A stretch of 42,141 bases of DNA, taken from positions 1-42,141 of the forward strand of contig JAGOLH010000023.1 of NCBI GenBank assembly GCA_017994175.1, given 5' to 3'. The translations under genes and the position numbers were made by a program. Every line of letters begins with the position of its first letter. The stretch's first letter is position 1. The notes beneath the pieces were generated by a model that saw only the letters and a list, made by a program, of their open reading frames with translations, was not told the origin of the DNA and made no database searches. This DNA is from Bacteroidales bacterium. GTDB taxonomy: Bacteria; Bacteroidota; Bacteroidia; Bacteroidales; ML635J-15. Below are positions 25,801-36,200 of the stretch, piece by piece.

Positions 25801-26174
25801 CTCCATCCCATTACAATATTGTTAGGGCCCATGCGATCGCTCAGATCATCCCGCGAAAGTGTGGCAGTGTAGGTAAGCCTCAAAGGAGTTCCCCCTTCCG
25901 AAGACATTACATATACCTCGGTGTTGCCATCGTATTGTGCGGTAAACGCTATCATGCTGCCATCGGGCGAAAAATGGGCAAATATCTCATTTCCCTGCCC
26001 TGAAGTGAGCCGCCGTGCGGTTCCGCCCGCTAACTCACCCGTATATAAATCGCCGGCATAAGTAAATACTACCTGATTGTCGTAAACATCAGGAAATCGC
26101 AGAAGTCTTGAAAATTCTTTTGATTGTACCGATAAAAAACACAACACAAAAATAACCAATGCAGCATATTTCAT
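22896..26174 (-). CDS. Tricorn-type periplasmic protease (PD40 propeller, PDZ, S41 peptidase)
   Basis: The 1092-residue exported protein has a signal peptide (about residues 1-18). Repeated WD40-like PD40 blades with SPDG motifs follow, then a charged linker (about 545-580), a second propeller region, a PDZ segment near residue 800, and an S41 peptidase core. NQYSASDGDLFP carries Ser979-Asp980, the position of the Tricorn nucleophile. Glu1038 (IIEGYGVDPD) and His755 (GHAYTGG) match other Tricorn catalytic positions. The residue before that histidine is Gly754, where I recall Ser745 in Thermoplasma Tricorn. It likely degrades peptides in the periplasm. Single gene by spacing. Family assignment is strong. 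Confidence 0.92.
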   Translation of the reverse strand: MKYAALVIFVLCFLSVQSKEFSRLLRFPDVYDNQVVFTYAGDLYTGELAGGTARRLTSGQGNEIFAHFSPDGSMIAFTAQYDGNTEVYVMSSEGGTPLRLTYTATLSRDDLSDRMGPNNIVMGWSHDGKKVIYRSRKATFNDFVGHLFMVPVEGGMSEQIPFSTGSWCSFSDDGMMIAFNRVFREFRTWKYYRGGMADDIRIHDFRTQTTENITNNDAQDIFPMWHKNLVYFLSDRDRTMNLFAYDTITKKTSKLTNFTLYDIKFPNIGNNGIIFENGGWLYYYSFEKKNVELLYITVSEDNSGSRISYKNASERINSWSLSPDGVRIAFGARGDVWSVPAEEGISRNISSTSGVHERNVRWSPDGKYIAYISDETGETEVFYSKADGSEKPVQVTKAADTYTYSLKWSPDSKKILYHDKRMRLQYTDIVSGSTVLVCASEVTETGDYNWSPDSKWIAYMNSDTSRIAKIFLFSTETKKSHQITSDWYDSYNPVFSDCGKYLFFVSDRDFNPIYSETEWNHAYQDRAKIYFITLNRNDLSPLAPKNQEVEVAPDEVKNIKTDKGKSREKEKENENSNAVKPVVIDLENIGQRISALPVQAGNYWNLCVFDNKVYYNYSRMNESASLRLFDLSKKEEKNLGNYSSFEISINRKKMALPQSGNYYIIDLPTANINVNQSASVNLDNMYVWVDLQQEWNQIFEETWRQMRDFFYDPGMHGVSWADIRKKYEPLVAFVNNRHDLNYILGEMIGELNIGHAYTGGGECPQPQRVKTGLLGAEISKHESGYFRIDKILLGESWVSNCRSPLVGQGMEITEGDFIIAINGKYLKDVPDIYSLLVGKADVQVEITFSSKPDGKNTRKYIIVPVDSEDKLYYYTWVQHNIDYVNKATNGQVGYIHVPDMGQEGLNEFVKYFYPQLAKKAIIIDDRGNGGGNVSPMLIERLRREVSMMAMGRNADIPYTKPRELLNGPKVLLINQYSASDGDLFPYQFKKHKLGKVIGVRTWGGVVGIRGSLPFIDGGLLMKPEFAHYSAEGKGWIIEGYGVDPDIYIDNDPYLEFTGVDTQLDKAIEVALEELKNNNYNLPGIPEFPDKSR

Positions 26175-26259
26175 ATTTTTTTCTTTTTGAAAATAAGAAG
26201 TAAAGATAAGTGAATTTTATGCTAAAGTAATTCCTGTAGGTAACTTTATTCGGATGAAT

Positions 26260-26291
26260 AAAAAAATACAGGCAGCTTCTCACTACCTGTA
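26260..26291 (-). terminator. Rho-independent terminator after the four-helix-bundle gene
   Basis: Inverted repeat TACAGGCAG (26267-26275) and CTACCTGTA (26283-26291) forms a 9-bp stem with one G-T pair. On the minus strand it is followed by seven T. It lies 25 nt past the stop at 26317. Confidence 0.75.
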
Positions 26292-26316
26292 AGTTGTTTG
26301 CAGCCTAATACCCTGG

Positions 26317-26682
26317 TTAGGTGTCTTTCCTGAAGTCGGGTGTTTGAGTTCTCAGGTTTTCCTCAATTTTTTTCATAAGCATTTGCCCCATCATGGTTAG
26401 TTCAGGGTCTTTGGGGTAATTTTCACTGTTCAGGCATTGTTTAAGCCAGTAAATCGACTCATCGGTGTTACGCAATGCATTTTTCATACTAAAAAGGTAA
26501 TCGGTCTGCCTTTCCGCTTTACGGGCCTGATACAGGTTTGAACTTATTGCAAAGCCAGCCTCAAGGAGCTTTTTGGCTATTACTTTTTTTCGAGCATCTT
26601 CCAATTCGCCCGAGAAATCGATAACTCCTAACGCATAGTTAAGACTCATCTTTAACAATGGAAAGCTATCAAAATTTTTCAT
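26317..26682 (-). CDS. Four-helix-bundle protein (S23/IVS-like)
   Basis: This 121-residue protein is predicted to be all helical and carries the pattern of the S23/intervening-sequence four-helix-bundle family: LEAGFAISSNLYQARKAERQTDYLFSMKNALRNTDESIYWL (in short blocks, about residues 41-81). Relatives are encoded inside 23S rRNA insertions or stand alone in many Bacteroidota; function is unknown. Here it is free-standing, with its own terminator. There is no reverse transcriptase or variable repeat nearby, so it is not evidence of a diversity-generating element, although the Avd accessory protein is a distant relative. Confidence 0.82.
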   Translation of the reverse strand: MKNFDSFPLLKMSLNYALGVIDFSGELEDARKKVIAKKLLEAGFAISSNLYQARKAERQTDYLFSMKNALRNTDESIYWLKQCLNSENYPKDPELTMMGQMLMKKIEENLRTQTPDFRKDT

Positions 26683-26809
26683 GACGTAAGAATTTAAGAT
26701 GTTAATAACACATTCTCTTTATTTTAAAGACGTAAATAGCCTATAAAGAGTTGCATTATTAGTAGGGTTTTTACCTGATTTTTATGAGAAAAAAAGAAGC
26801 ATTTTAGTA

Positions 26810-27742
26810 TCAAAACCAGTCTTTCTTTCTGAAAATCAGTAAGCCTGTTATCGACAAAAGTACCGAAAACAACAAAATACCGACCAGGGCAAGATTTGAG
26901 TCTTCCATGAAATTCGGTACATTCATTCCAAACAAGCTGGCTATCAATGTGGGGATCATAAGCAGAATGGAAATGGCTGTGAGTCGCTTCATTACAATGT
27001 TCAGGTTGTTCGAGATAACTGAGGCAAAAGCATCCATCATTCCGCTTTGAATGTCGCTGTATATGTTCGACATTTCGATAGCCTGTTTGTTCTCAATTAT
27101 AACGTCTTCGAGCAAGTCTTCTGAGAAATCGTTGTTTCTGATAAAACTTGAATTTTTTAATTTAGCGAGAATGTATTCGTTCGACCGCAAAGAAGTTGTA
27201 AAATATACAAGGCATTTTTCAAGCTTCAGTAATCCCTGAAGTTCTTTGTTACGTATGGAACGTTCCAGGTCTTTTTCAACCAGATTGGTTTGGGCATTGA
27301 TTTCACGCAGGTAGTGATGATACAGGTTATTGGCATGAAGAAATAAATAAAGCACAAGGTCAACCTTATTCTGTGGAAAGAATTTGCGCCGCATTTGCTT
27401 GTTGAAAAAGCCATTGATTACCTGATTTTCTTTTTGGCAAAGCACAAATATGTTCTGACCTTTGATGAAAACACCCATGGGGATGGTATTGAAAGGAATC
27501 CCGCTTTCATTGTTTATTACGGGAATTCTCATAATCATAAAAACAAAGTCATCCTCAAACTCGATTCTGGACCGTTCGTCAAGGTCAAGTACGTCAGCGA
27601 TAAGGTCTTCAGGAAGGCCGAAAGTAGTGGTAAGAATATTGAACTCCGCCGTTGACGGGTTTACAACATTAACAATACATTCCTTGGTAAATTCCGAAAT
27701 AGGTGTGATACCGTTTGTAATAATTTGCCAGTACGAAATCAT
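26810..27742 (-). CDS. corA: CorA family magnesium/divalent cation transporter
   Basis: The 310-residue protein has a long cytosolic alpha/beta and coiled region, then two C-terminal membrane helices. The signature GMN lies at residues 272-274 at the end of the first helix (FGMNVPNF), and the second helix ends in a basic RKKDWF tail. CorA pentamers admit Mg2+ (or Ni2+, Co2+, Zn2+) across the inner membrane. The length is typical. The gene is single, bracketed by gaps of 127 and 164 nt, and has an unusually good Shine-Dalgarno sequence (27750-27757). Metal preference cannot be read from the sequence. Confidence 0.93.
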   Translation of the reverse strand: MISYWQIITNGITPISEFTKECIVNVVNPSTAEFNILTTTFGLPEDLIADVLDLDERSRIEFEDDFVFMIMRIPVINNESGIPFNTIPMGVFIKGQNIFVLCQKENQVINGFFNKQMRRKFFPQNKVDLVLYLFLHANNLYHHYLREINAQTNLVEKDLERSIRNKELQGLLKLEKCLVYFTTSLRSNEYILAKLKNSSFIRNNDFSEDLLEDVIIENKQAIEMSNIYSDIQSGMMDAFASVISNNLNIVMKRLTAISILLMIPTLIASLFGMNVPNFMEDSNLALVGILLFSVLLSITGLLIFRKKDWF

Positions 27743-27749
27743 TGGTTAA

Positions 27750-27757
27750 CCCTCCTT
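27750..27757 (-). promoter_or_regulatory. Strong Shine-Dalgarno sequence for corA
   Basis: The minus strand reads AAGGAGGG with 7 nt to the ATG at 27742. This is close to the full anti-Shine-Dalgarno complement, which Bacteroidota genes seldom carry. It also fixes the start codon. Confidence 0.65.
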
Positions 27758-27906
27758 GCATTTTAGCTTGCCGAAGGGATGGATTACCACTTCAACAAGG
27801 TTGATTAATAATTGCCCGCTTCGTGATAATCGTCCATTTCTTTGAATGATTTTTGTGCAAATTTAATTTTTTAACCGATAACGACAATAACGAAATAAAT
27901 ATTTTT

Positions 27907-29154
27907 TCAACTTTTTGCTTCTATTTCATTAATTCTTTTTATTCGGTGCAATAGCGGAGGGTGGGAGTAATTAACAAAAACAAACCATGGATGCGGTGTG
28001 AGATTCACCATGTTGTGAGAGCTAAGTTTTTTCAATGCACTGATAAGGGAATTTGCATGGTATTGCATTGTTGCATACTTGTCGGCTGAAAATTCGTGTC
28101 GTCGGCTGCTCATATTGGTGAATATCCCGGCTAAGGCTGAAATAGGGGTAAACAGAATTCCAAAAACCAACAGTCCCGAATGAAAACTTGCATTTTCGAT
28201 GTTGATTGCCTGTGAGAACTCGGGAAATTTTAGGAAGAGTGATAACAAGTAAAGCACGCAGGCAGTTGAAACCGATGAAACAATCAAATTAATCAGAACG
28301 TGTTTTTTCTTATAGTGCCCTATTTCATGGGCCAAAACGGCAACAATTTCATCGGTCTGCATTTCGGCAATGAGGGTGTCGTATAAAACAACCCTTTTGC
28401 GCGACCCGAATCCACTGAAATATGCATTTGCTTTTGTGCTGCGTTTTGAGCCATCGATTACCATGATTTTTTTCAATGAAAAACCTGCTTTGGCGGCAAA
28501 GTCACTGATTGCAGTGCGCAATTCACCCTCTTCGAGCGGTTTCTGTTTATTGAAAAGAGGTACAATTAAATCGGAATACAGAAAATTGGCAACAATACTG
28601 AATAAAAAAATAGCCACCCATGTTAAAACCCAGAAATATTCTGCCGTGTAATAATATACCCAGGTAATGAGTGTAATCAGTCCGCCTCCGATTATGGCCA
28701 TCAGAAGCCATGACTTAATTTTGTCGGTAATATAAATTTTGGGGCTGGTTTTGTTAAATCCGAACTTCTTCTCAATTACAAAGGTGTCGTAAACATCGAA
28801 AGGAATGCTGAGTATTTCGTTTGCAAAAGCGAGTAAAGCAAAGAATATTAGGCTTGTAAAAACCTCGCTGACTCCGATTGTTCTTGCCAGATTATCGGCA
28901 TAGCTGAAACCATCGAAAATCAGCATCAGCAGAATAACAATCAAACTGAACAGGGAATTCACGTTCCCAAAACGGTGGTTTGCTTTCATGTAAGCTTGTT
29001 GTTCCAAATATTTATTATTATCGTAAATCCCATCGAGTAATTGAGGAATGGGTTGCCTGGAGCTTCTATAGTTCAGATACGATAAAAACATATCAATCAA
29101 AAATCCGGCGATAAGTATTGTAAGTATCAGATAAAAAATAAATTCAGCGGTCAT
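27907..29154 (-). CDS. M48 family metalloprotease (Ste24-type)
   Basis: The 415-residue integral membrane protease has several hydrophobic segments in the N-terminal two thirds, the zinc motif HEIGH at residues 276-280, and a downstream SSRRHEFSAD block supplying the third ligand Glu. This is the CAAX-protease Ste24p type of M48. In bacteria such enzymes act in membrane-protein quality control; specific substrates here are unknown. It starts 12 nt after the YicC stop, so the two genes are probably co-transcribed. Confidence 0.92.
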   Translation of the reverse strand: MTAEFIFYLILTILIAGFLIDMFLSYLNYRSSRQPIPQLLDGIYDNNKYLEQQAYMKANHRFGNVNSLFSLIVILLMLIFDGFSYADNLARTIGVSEVFTSLIFFALLAFANEILSIPFDVYDTFVIEKKFGFNKTSPKIYITDKIKSWLLMAIIGGGLITLITWVYYYTAEYFWVLTWVAIFLFSIVANFLYSDLIVPLFNKQKPLEEGELRTAISDFAAKAGFSLKKIMVIDGSKRSTKANAYFSGFGSRKRVVLYDTLIAEMQTDEIVAVLAHEIGHYKKKHVLINLIVSSVSTACVLYLLSLFLKFPEFSQAINIENASFHSGLLVFGILFTPISALAGIFTNMSSRRHEFSADKYATMQYHANSLISALKKLSSHNMVNLTPHPWFVFVNYSHPPLLHRIKRINEIEAKS

Positions 29155-29166
29155 GGATATTTGTCA

Positions 29167-30042
29167 TTACAAAACATTCAGCAATTGCTCCTTCACTTTT
29201 TCGAGTTCATCTTTCATTTGTACAACAATAATTTGAATGTCGGAATTGTTGGCTTTCGAACCCAATGTATTAATTTCCCGGCCTATTTCCTGAGAAATGA
29301 ACCCCAACTTTCGACCTGAATTTTCTTCGGTATTAAAGGTCTCTTTGAAATAGTCGCAATGTTTTTTAAGCCGGATTTTTTCTTCGGTGATGTCTAGTTT
29401 TTCATTATAAAAAATAAGTTCCTGCTCGAGCCTTCCGCCATCTATATCAGATTGTCGCATTAATTCTGAAAGCTGTTGCAATAACTTTTCTTTAATAAAA
29501 CTTATCCGCTGCTTTTCGAATTTTTCTACCTGAATTAGCAAATCGAGTATATTATTAATGTGGAGCATAATATCACAACCAATAACATTGCCTTCGCTTT
29601 TTCGGAATTCAGTTAACTGCTCAACCGCTTCCTTACAGGCGCATTTAATAATTTCCCATTCGTCGGTCGAAAGTTCATCATTTCTTGAAGTCATTACATC
29701 AGGCATTTGTAATGCTTTTGAAATTATTTCTGGGCCGGGAGAAATATTGTGCTTTTCGCAAAGCGAAATCATTTCAGCTATATATTTCGATGCCAGTTCG
29801 TGATTGATTATTGTTGGTTGAAAACCGGGGTCGAGTTCGGCATAAAGGGCAAAGTCGATTTTACCGCGAAGAAGTTTTGTAGATAGCAACTCCCTGATTT
29901 CTGATTCTTTTTCTTTATAAAATGAAGGAAACCGCAACGAAACATCGAGCTGCTTGCTGTTGATTGATTTGATTTCAATACTGATGTTTTTGCCATTCAC
30001 TGCTACTTTGGTGCGCCCGTAGCCCGTCATCGAAACTATCAT
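29167..30042 (-). CDS. YicC family endoribonuclease-like protein
   Basis: The 291-residue protein starts MIVSMTGYGRTKV, the family's typical N terminus, and has INSKQLDVSLRFP (about residues 25-37) and a C-terminal EIGREINTLGSKAN block, both characteristic of YicC/YloC. The E. coli member is linked to RNA decay, with endoribonuclease activity reported. ATG 30042 is preferred over 30063 because a candidate promoter box (30061-30068) overlaps the longer start, and relatives begin this way. The M48 gene follows. The gene is divergent from the alpha-2-macroglobulin gene. Confidence 0.92.
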   Translation of the reverse strand: MIVSMTGYGRTKVAVNGKNISIEIKSINSKQLDVSLRFPSFYKEKESEIRELLSTKLLRGKIDFALYAELDPGFQPTIINHELASKYIAEMISLCEKHNISPGPEIISKALQMPDVMTSRNDELSTDEWEIIKCACKEAVEQLTEFRKSEGNVIGCDIMLHINNILDLLIQVEKFEKQRISFIKEKLLQQLSELMRQSDIDGGRLEQELIFYNEKLDITEEKIRLKKHCDYFKETFNTEENSGRKLGFISQEIGREINTLGSKANNSDIQIIVVQMKDELEKVKEQLLNVL

Positions 30043-30060
30043 ATCGCTTTGTTTTATTTG

Positions 30061-30068
30061 CAAATGTA
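30061..30068 (-). promoter_or_regulatory. Candidate Bacteroidota -7 box for yicC
   Basis: The minus strand reads TACATTTG (TAnnTTTG), 18 nt before ATG 30042. It overlaps the alternative start at 30063, supporting the shorter protein. No clear -33 element is seen. Confidence 0.4.
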
Positions 30069-30211
30069 ATGTATTGATTCAATTTAGGAAGCGATTTCTT
30101 AACAAATTGCAATTACCGAGAAATTAAAAATAGTTGAAAAAAAATATAACGAAGCATGTGAAATTTTTGCATCTTTAACATCTAAGTCGTGTTAACTAAA
30201 AAATCTTTACT

Positions 30212-33200
30212 ATGAATACTTTGATGTTTAAAATTGCCTTGTTTGCAATAATTATTTCGGTTTTTTCGGGTGAGTTCTATCAGAAAAACGTAATTACCCC
30301 TCCCGATAAAACGTATGAAGAGTTATGGAATGAAGTAAAGGAATTCGAATCGAAAGGTCTGCCAAAATCAGCCTTAGAGGTGGTAGAGGCGATTTACAAA
30401 AAAGCAATGGCGGAACAAAACAGCGAACAGGTTACAAAAAGCTGTTTGTACAGGTATAAATACATGTATGCTCTCGAGGAAGATGGTTTGAGCAAAGTAA
30501 TAAAACAACTTGAAGCGGATATTAACATCATGCCCGGTAAGTCGAAATATTTCGGGTATATGCTTCTTGCAGAAATTTACAGCGATTACCTTGAAATGAA
30601 TTATTATGTCATAGGCCAGCGAACACGCCTGAGCGAATTTACACCTGATGACCTGGCCACCTGGGATGTTAGTCATTTTAAAGATAAGATCATTAAAAAC
30701 TATGTGCTGGCATTAAACAATGAACTGAAAACGGAGCCCATCGAAAAATACCCGGAACTCATTGAATTTACCGAAAAAGGAAAGAAATCATGTCCGACAG
30801 TTTTCGATTTGTTTTCGCACATGGCTTACAGGCTTTTTTCAACTCCGGTTTCAAACTGGTACAGCAACAACTACGACAGAAATGAAGCGATTATTACCAA
30901 CATTCAATACTGTGAAACTGCTGAAGTTTTTTCAGAGACCGATTTTCTTGCAAACGATTCAATATCTTATGCTTTCTATACGCACAAAGTGCTGAAAGAT
31001 TGGATTAATTTCAGGCTCAGTGACCCAAAATCCGCGGAAGCACTGGTTTTCGCTGACCTGATCCGGCTGAATTACTACCGGATTCATGTTCAGCATCCCG
31101 AAAAGGATAAAGTATGGATGAATACCATGCAGGCATTACACGATAAATTTTTTAAGAATCCGGTAATTGCAGAAATCGATATACTCATTGCAAACTACTA
31201 CTACGCCATTGGCTCGAAATACTCTTACAGCGATACATTATCCTGGAAAAATGCTCCCTACATGCGAAAAGCATACGATTTGGTCGATCAGGTAGTGAAA
31301 ATGTATCCCGACACTACCATATCGGCAAAGTGCATGAACCTGAAATCTTCAATCGAAAAGAAGGAAGCCGGAATGTATTCATTGCATAATAGTGGAAGCG
31401 GAAAAAACACTCAAGTTCAGATATATTACCGGAATGTGAATAAAGTTAACCTGAGCTTGCTAAAGATCGACTATGAAGATTACCGCAAAATAGAGAGAAA
31501 ATACTACGACAGGGAAGATAAAATTGCTGAATTATTGTCGAAGTCAACGATTGTAAGCACTGAGAAAATTGACCTCGGCAACGAAACCGACATGAACATG
31601 CATGCGAGGAACTATTTTGTTAAACCGTTGCCCAAAGGCCACTATTTGTATGTGTTACATCAATCCGATAATATTGCTGACGAAAGAATGCTTTTGTCGT
31701 ATAATGCCATTTTTATAACAGATTTTGTTTATACTCACAGGGCCAGCGAATCAGGTGACCTGGAGTTTTTTGTAATGGATAGAACATCCGGAGACCCTGT
31801 AAAAGGTGCTCAGATAACTTTTTACACTGAGAAATATAATTACATTACCAGCTCTTATAACTACGATAGGGTAAAGCAGCTTTTCACTGATACAAACGGT
31901 TATGTTTGTTTTAATCCAGATGATGATGACTACAGAAGCTATTATGCTGATATCAGAAAGGGTGACGATTTTGTTGCTGTAAACAATTATTTATATTCCT
32001 ACAATTACAATTATAACGACGATGACTCCGAGACGGTGACACTTTTTACCGACAGGGCTATTTATCGTCCGGGGCAAACAATATATTTCAAAGGAATTGC
32101 AACCAGTACAAAATTAATGGTTACAAAATTACTTCCCAAACTTTCAACCACAGTTGAGTTGCGCGATCCGAATTATCAGGTGGTGGGCAGTGCACAGGTT
32201 AAAACCAATAACTTCGGAAGTTTTGCAGGTAGTTTCGAAATCCCTTTAGGAACCGTTACCGGCCAGTTCCAGATATCCTGTATCGGAGGAACAAAATACA
32301 TTAGTGTTGAAGAATATAAACGTCCCAACTTCGAAGTGGTTTTTAAACCCGTGGAAGATGAATACAGAATTGGCGACAGTATCAAAGTTACTTCAAAAGT
32401 GCAGTCGTATGCAGGTTCTAACATCACCGATGCAAAAGTGAAATTTACTGTTACACGTCAGGTTTCATGGAGGGGCTGGCCATACTATTATTCATATATT
32501 CCCGCAAAAGAGGTTTGTTTTGGGGATGTGGTTACTGATGAAAATGGAGATTTTACGGTAAGCTTCAGGGCAGAGCCCGACAACGAGGTGCCGGGGCAGC
32601 AAAATGTTTGCTTCCAATACTCTGTTAGCGCAACAGTTACCGATATTACCGGTGAAACACAACAGGGTTCTACTTACGTTTTTGCAACCAATAAAAGCTT
32701 GTTGCTTGAATCAGATCTACCTGAAATGGTTAACAAAACCAGTATTGATACGCTGAGAATATACGCCAGAAACATTAATGGCAAAGATATCAATACTCAG
32801 GTAAAGGTGAGATTTGTGGCTCTGGAAGATACAAAGAACCTGCTCCAGCCTGATTTGTTTGGCAAAACTGACAGGTCGGGATACTCAAAAGAAGAATGGT
32901 ACAGTTTGAATCCGGGTGTTGCCTATTCCAACGAAAACGATTACAGAACCTTCCGTGAGTTGAAAACAGTTCTGAGTTATGATGTGAAAACCGGGGAAAA
33001 TTTCAAAATACTGATAGCCAACGATATACGTAAACTTAACCCGGGAAGATATTGTCTGAAATTGCAGGCAAAAGATAAATTTGGTGGCGATGTTGAAGAA
33101 CTGAAATATTTTACTGTGTACGACCCGGGTGTAACTGCAATGCCATATATGGCAGCGACCTTATTCATTCAGGAAAACGCTACCGTATTACCAGGGGAAA

Positions 33201-36200
33201 AAGCGATATTGTATCTCGGCACATCATTCAAAGATGTTAAATTGTCGTATGAGCTTGAACACAAAGGCGTTATTGCAGAACGAAAATGGATTAATGTAAG
33301 CAACGAAATCAAAAAAATAGAGATTCCGGTTACCGAAGATTTCCGTGGGAATTTTACTGTTCACGTGCTCTTTGTTAAAAACGGCAGACAATACACATCG
33401 ACCTTCATATTTTATGTGCCGTGGACAAACAAAGAACTGAACATTAAGCTCGAAACCTTTCGCGATAAAATTGAACCCGGTTCTAAAGAGGAATGGAAAA
33501 TTAGAATTACAGATAATGATGGAAAACCTGTCTCAGCCGAAATGCTTGCAGGCATGTATGATGCTTCTCTCGATGCTTTTACAGCCAATTCGTGGTGGCT
33601 CAACACCAATCCTTATTATTACTCTTTCCGCTATTGGGGTACATCGTGCTATAGTTTGAATGGATCCCGCTTTTTATATACATTCCCAATGAGCTATGCC
33701 AAAGTCCCCAATGATTATGTAATGTTTAACTGGAATGGTTATTCTCATGGGGGATATTATTACAGTTACGATATGAGTGGTGGGTATGAATATGAGGGCG
33801 ATATGAGGAATTATGACCGTATGGCGGTATCGGACAGTCAATCCGGCATGGCAGGCGGAAGAGAAAAAGCTGCAAAAGAAGAAGCTCCCTCAGCTGCTTA
33901 CGGTATGGCAGAAATGAGCCTTGTTGATGCTGATGAAACAGTAACAACAGCAACTCGAAACGGACCTACTTCAGGAGAAGGTAAAATGGGGCAGCAACCA
34001 AAGATAAGAGCCAATTTTAACGAGACAGCATTCTTTTATCCGCAAATGGTAAGCGACTCCAATGGAGTTATTATGCTTACATTTACTGCCCCCGAAAGCC
34101 TTACCCGCTGGAACCTGATGGCGCTTGCACATACCACCGATCTAAAAATTGGCTCTTTAAATAAACAGATTGTTACGCAGAAAGAGCTTATGCTTATGCC
34201 TAATGCCCCCAGATTTATCAGAGAAAACGATACGTTGATATTTTCGGCAAAAATAAGTAATATCAGCGAAAAACAAATTACTGGCAATACAACTGTTCGC
34301 CTATTCGATGCAATTACAATGCGTGAAATTACAAACGAATTGTTGTTGTCATCACCCGATATGCAGAAATTCGATGTTAAAGCAGGTGGCAATGTTGAAG
34401 TAAACTGGAAAATCTCGGTACCATCAGGCTTGGCAGGAGTTGTTTACCGAATTACTGCCGAAAGCGAAACCCACAGCGACGGCGAAGAGAAATACCTTCC
34501 CGTACTGCCAAACCGTATGTTGGTTACCGAATCAATACCTTTGCCAATAAGAGGGGGACAGACAAAAAAGTTCAGTTTTAATCACATGAAGCAATCTATT
34601 CAGTCATCAACTCTGACGAATTATAAACTTACCCTTGAATTTACATCGAACCCTGCATGGTATGCTGTTCAAGCGTTACCTTATCTGGCAGAATACCCGT
34701 ATGAATGTGCCGAACAAACTTTCAGCCGGTATTATGCAAATAGCCTAGCCGCATATATTGCCAACAGCGACCCAAAAATAAAAAGGGTATTCGATGTGTG
34801 GAAAAGCACTCCCGGCAGCGACGCGCTGAAATCGAATCTGGAGAAAAACGAAGAGTTGAAAGCCTTGTTGCTGGAAGAAACCCCCTGGGTGCTTGAAGCT
34901 CAGGATGAAACAGAACGCAAGCATCGTATTGCCCTGCTTTTCGATGTTAACCAGATGAAAAACCAATTGAGTACCGCATTATCAAAACTTAAGAAAATGC
35001 AGGTGTACAACGGAGCATGGCCATGGTTTGACGGAATGCCGGAAGATCGCTATATCACACAGCATATTGTAGGAGGCATAGGTCATTTGCAAAAACTGGG
35101 CGTGGTTGATGTTTCATCAAACAACGAACTGTATTCAATGGCAGGAAAGGCTATCGATTATATGGACAATGAATTGGTAAAAGATTACAAAGCCCTGCTG
35201 AAGTATTATACTCCCAAAGAAATGGAACTTAATCATCTGGGATATTATCAGATTCATTACCTCTATGTGAGAAGCTTTTATAAAGATATATGGCCAATAC
35301 CGGAAAAGTCAAAAACAGCCTTCGAATATTATAAAAAGCAAGCCGAAAAATACTGGTTGAGCAACAATCGCTACATGCAGGGAATGTTGGCCCTTGCACT
35401 CTTCAGGTTCGATGAAAAAGAGGTTGCTTCCGATATTGTGGCATCACTGAAAGAGTATTCACTGCAAAGTGAAGAAATGGGTATGTACTGGAAATCCGAT
35501 GCCGGATACTATTGGTATGAGGCACCTATCGAAACACAGTCGCTGATGATTGAAGTTTTCAATGAAGTAAGCTCCGACAGTATTGCAGTTGAAGAAATGA
35601 AGATATGGTTGCTGAAACAAAAACAGACACAGGACTGGAAGACAACCAAAGCCACCGCTGATGCTATATATGCTCTGTTGCTTACCGGTATGGAATTGCT
35701 CAGCGATGACCAGTTGGTTGAAATTACACTGGGAACAGAAAAGATTAACCCGGCCGAAATGAAAGACTTGAACGTGGAAGCAGGAACGGGATATTTTTCA
35801 AAATTTTGGAGTGGCTCTGAAATTAAACCGGAAATGGCAGATATTACAGTAAAAAAGCCCGGTAAAGGGATTGGATGGGGCGCAGTGTATTGGCAATATT
35901 TTGAGCAATTAGATAAAATTACATCGTTCAAGGATACACCGTTAAAAATCGATAAGAAACTGTTTGTCGAACTGCGTAAGGATGGTAAAGTAGTAATGAC
36001 CCCTGTAACAGAAAAAACTCAGCTTCATGTTGGCGACAGGGTTATTGTAAGAATTGAGATACGGACAGACAGAAACATGGAATATGTTCATCTGAAAGAT
36101 ATGCGTGCTGCCTGTTTCGAACCGGAATCGGTGTTCTCGGGGTATAGATATGAACACGGATTGGGTTTCTACCAGAGCATCCGGGATGCGTCAATGAATT

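Noticed and set aside
26317-26682. Four-helix-bundle protein as the Avd factor of a diversity-generating retroelement
   Set aside because: No reverse transcriptase, template repeat or variable repeat is seen within the window; stand-alone S23-like genes are common.
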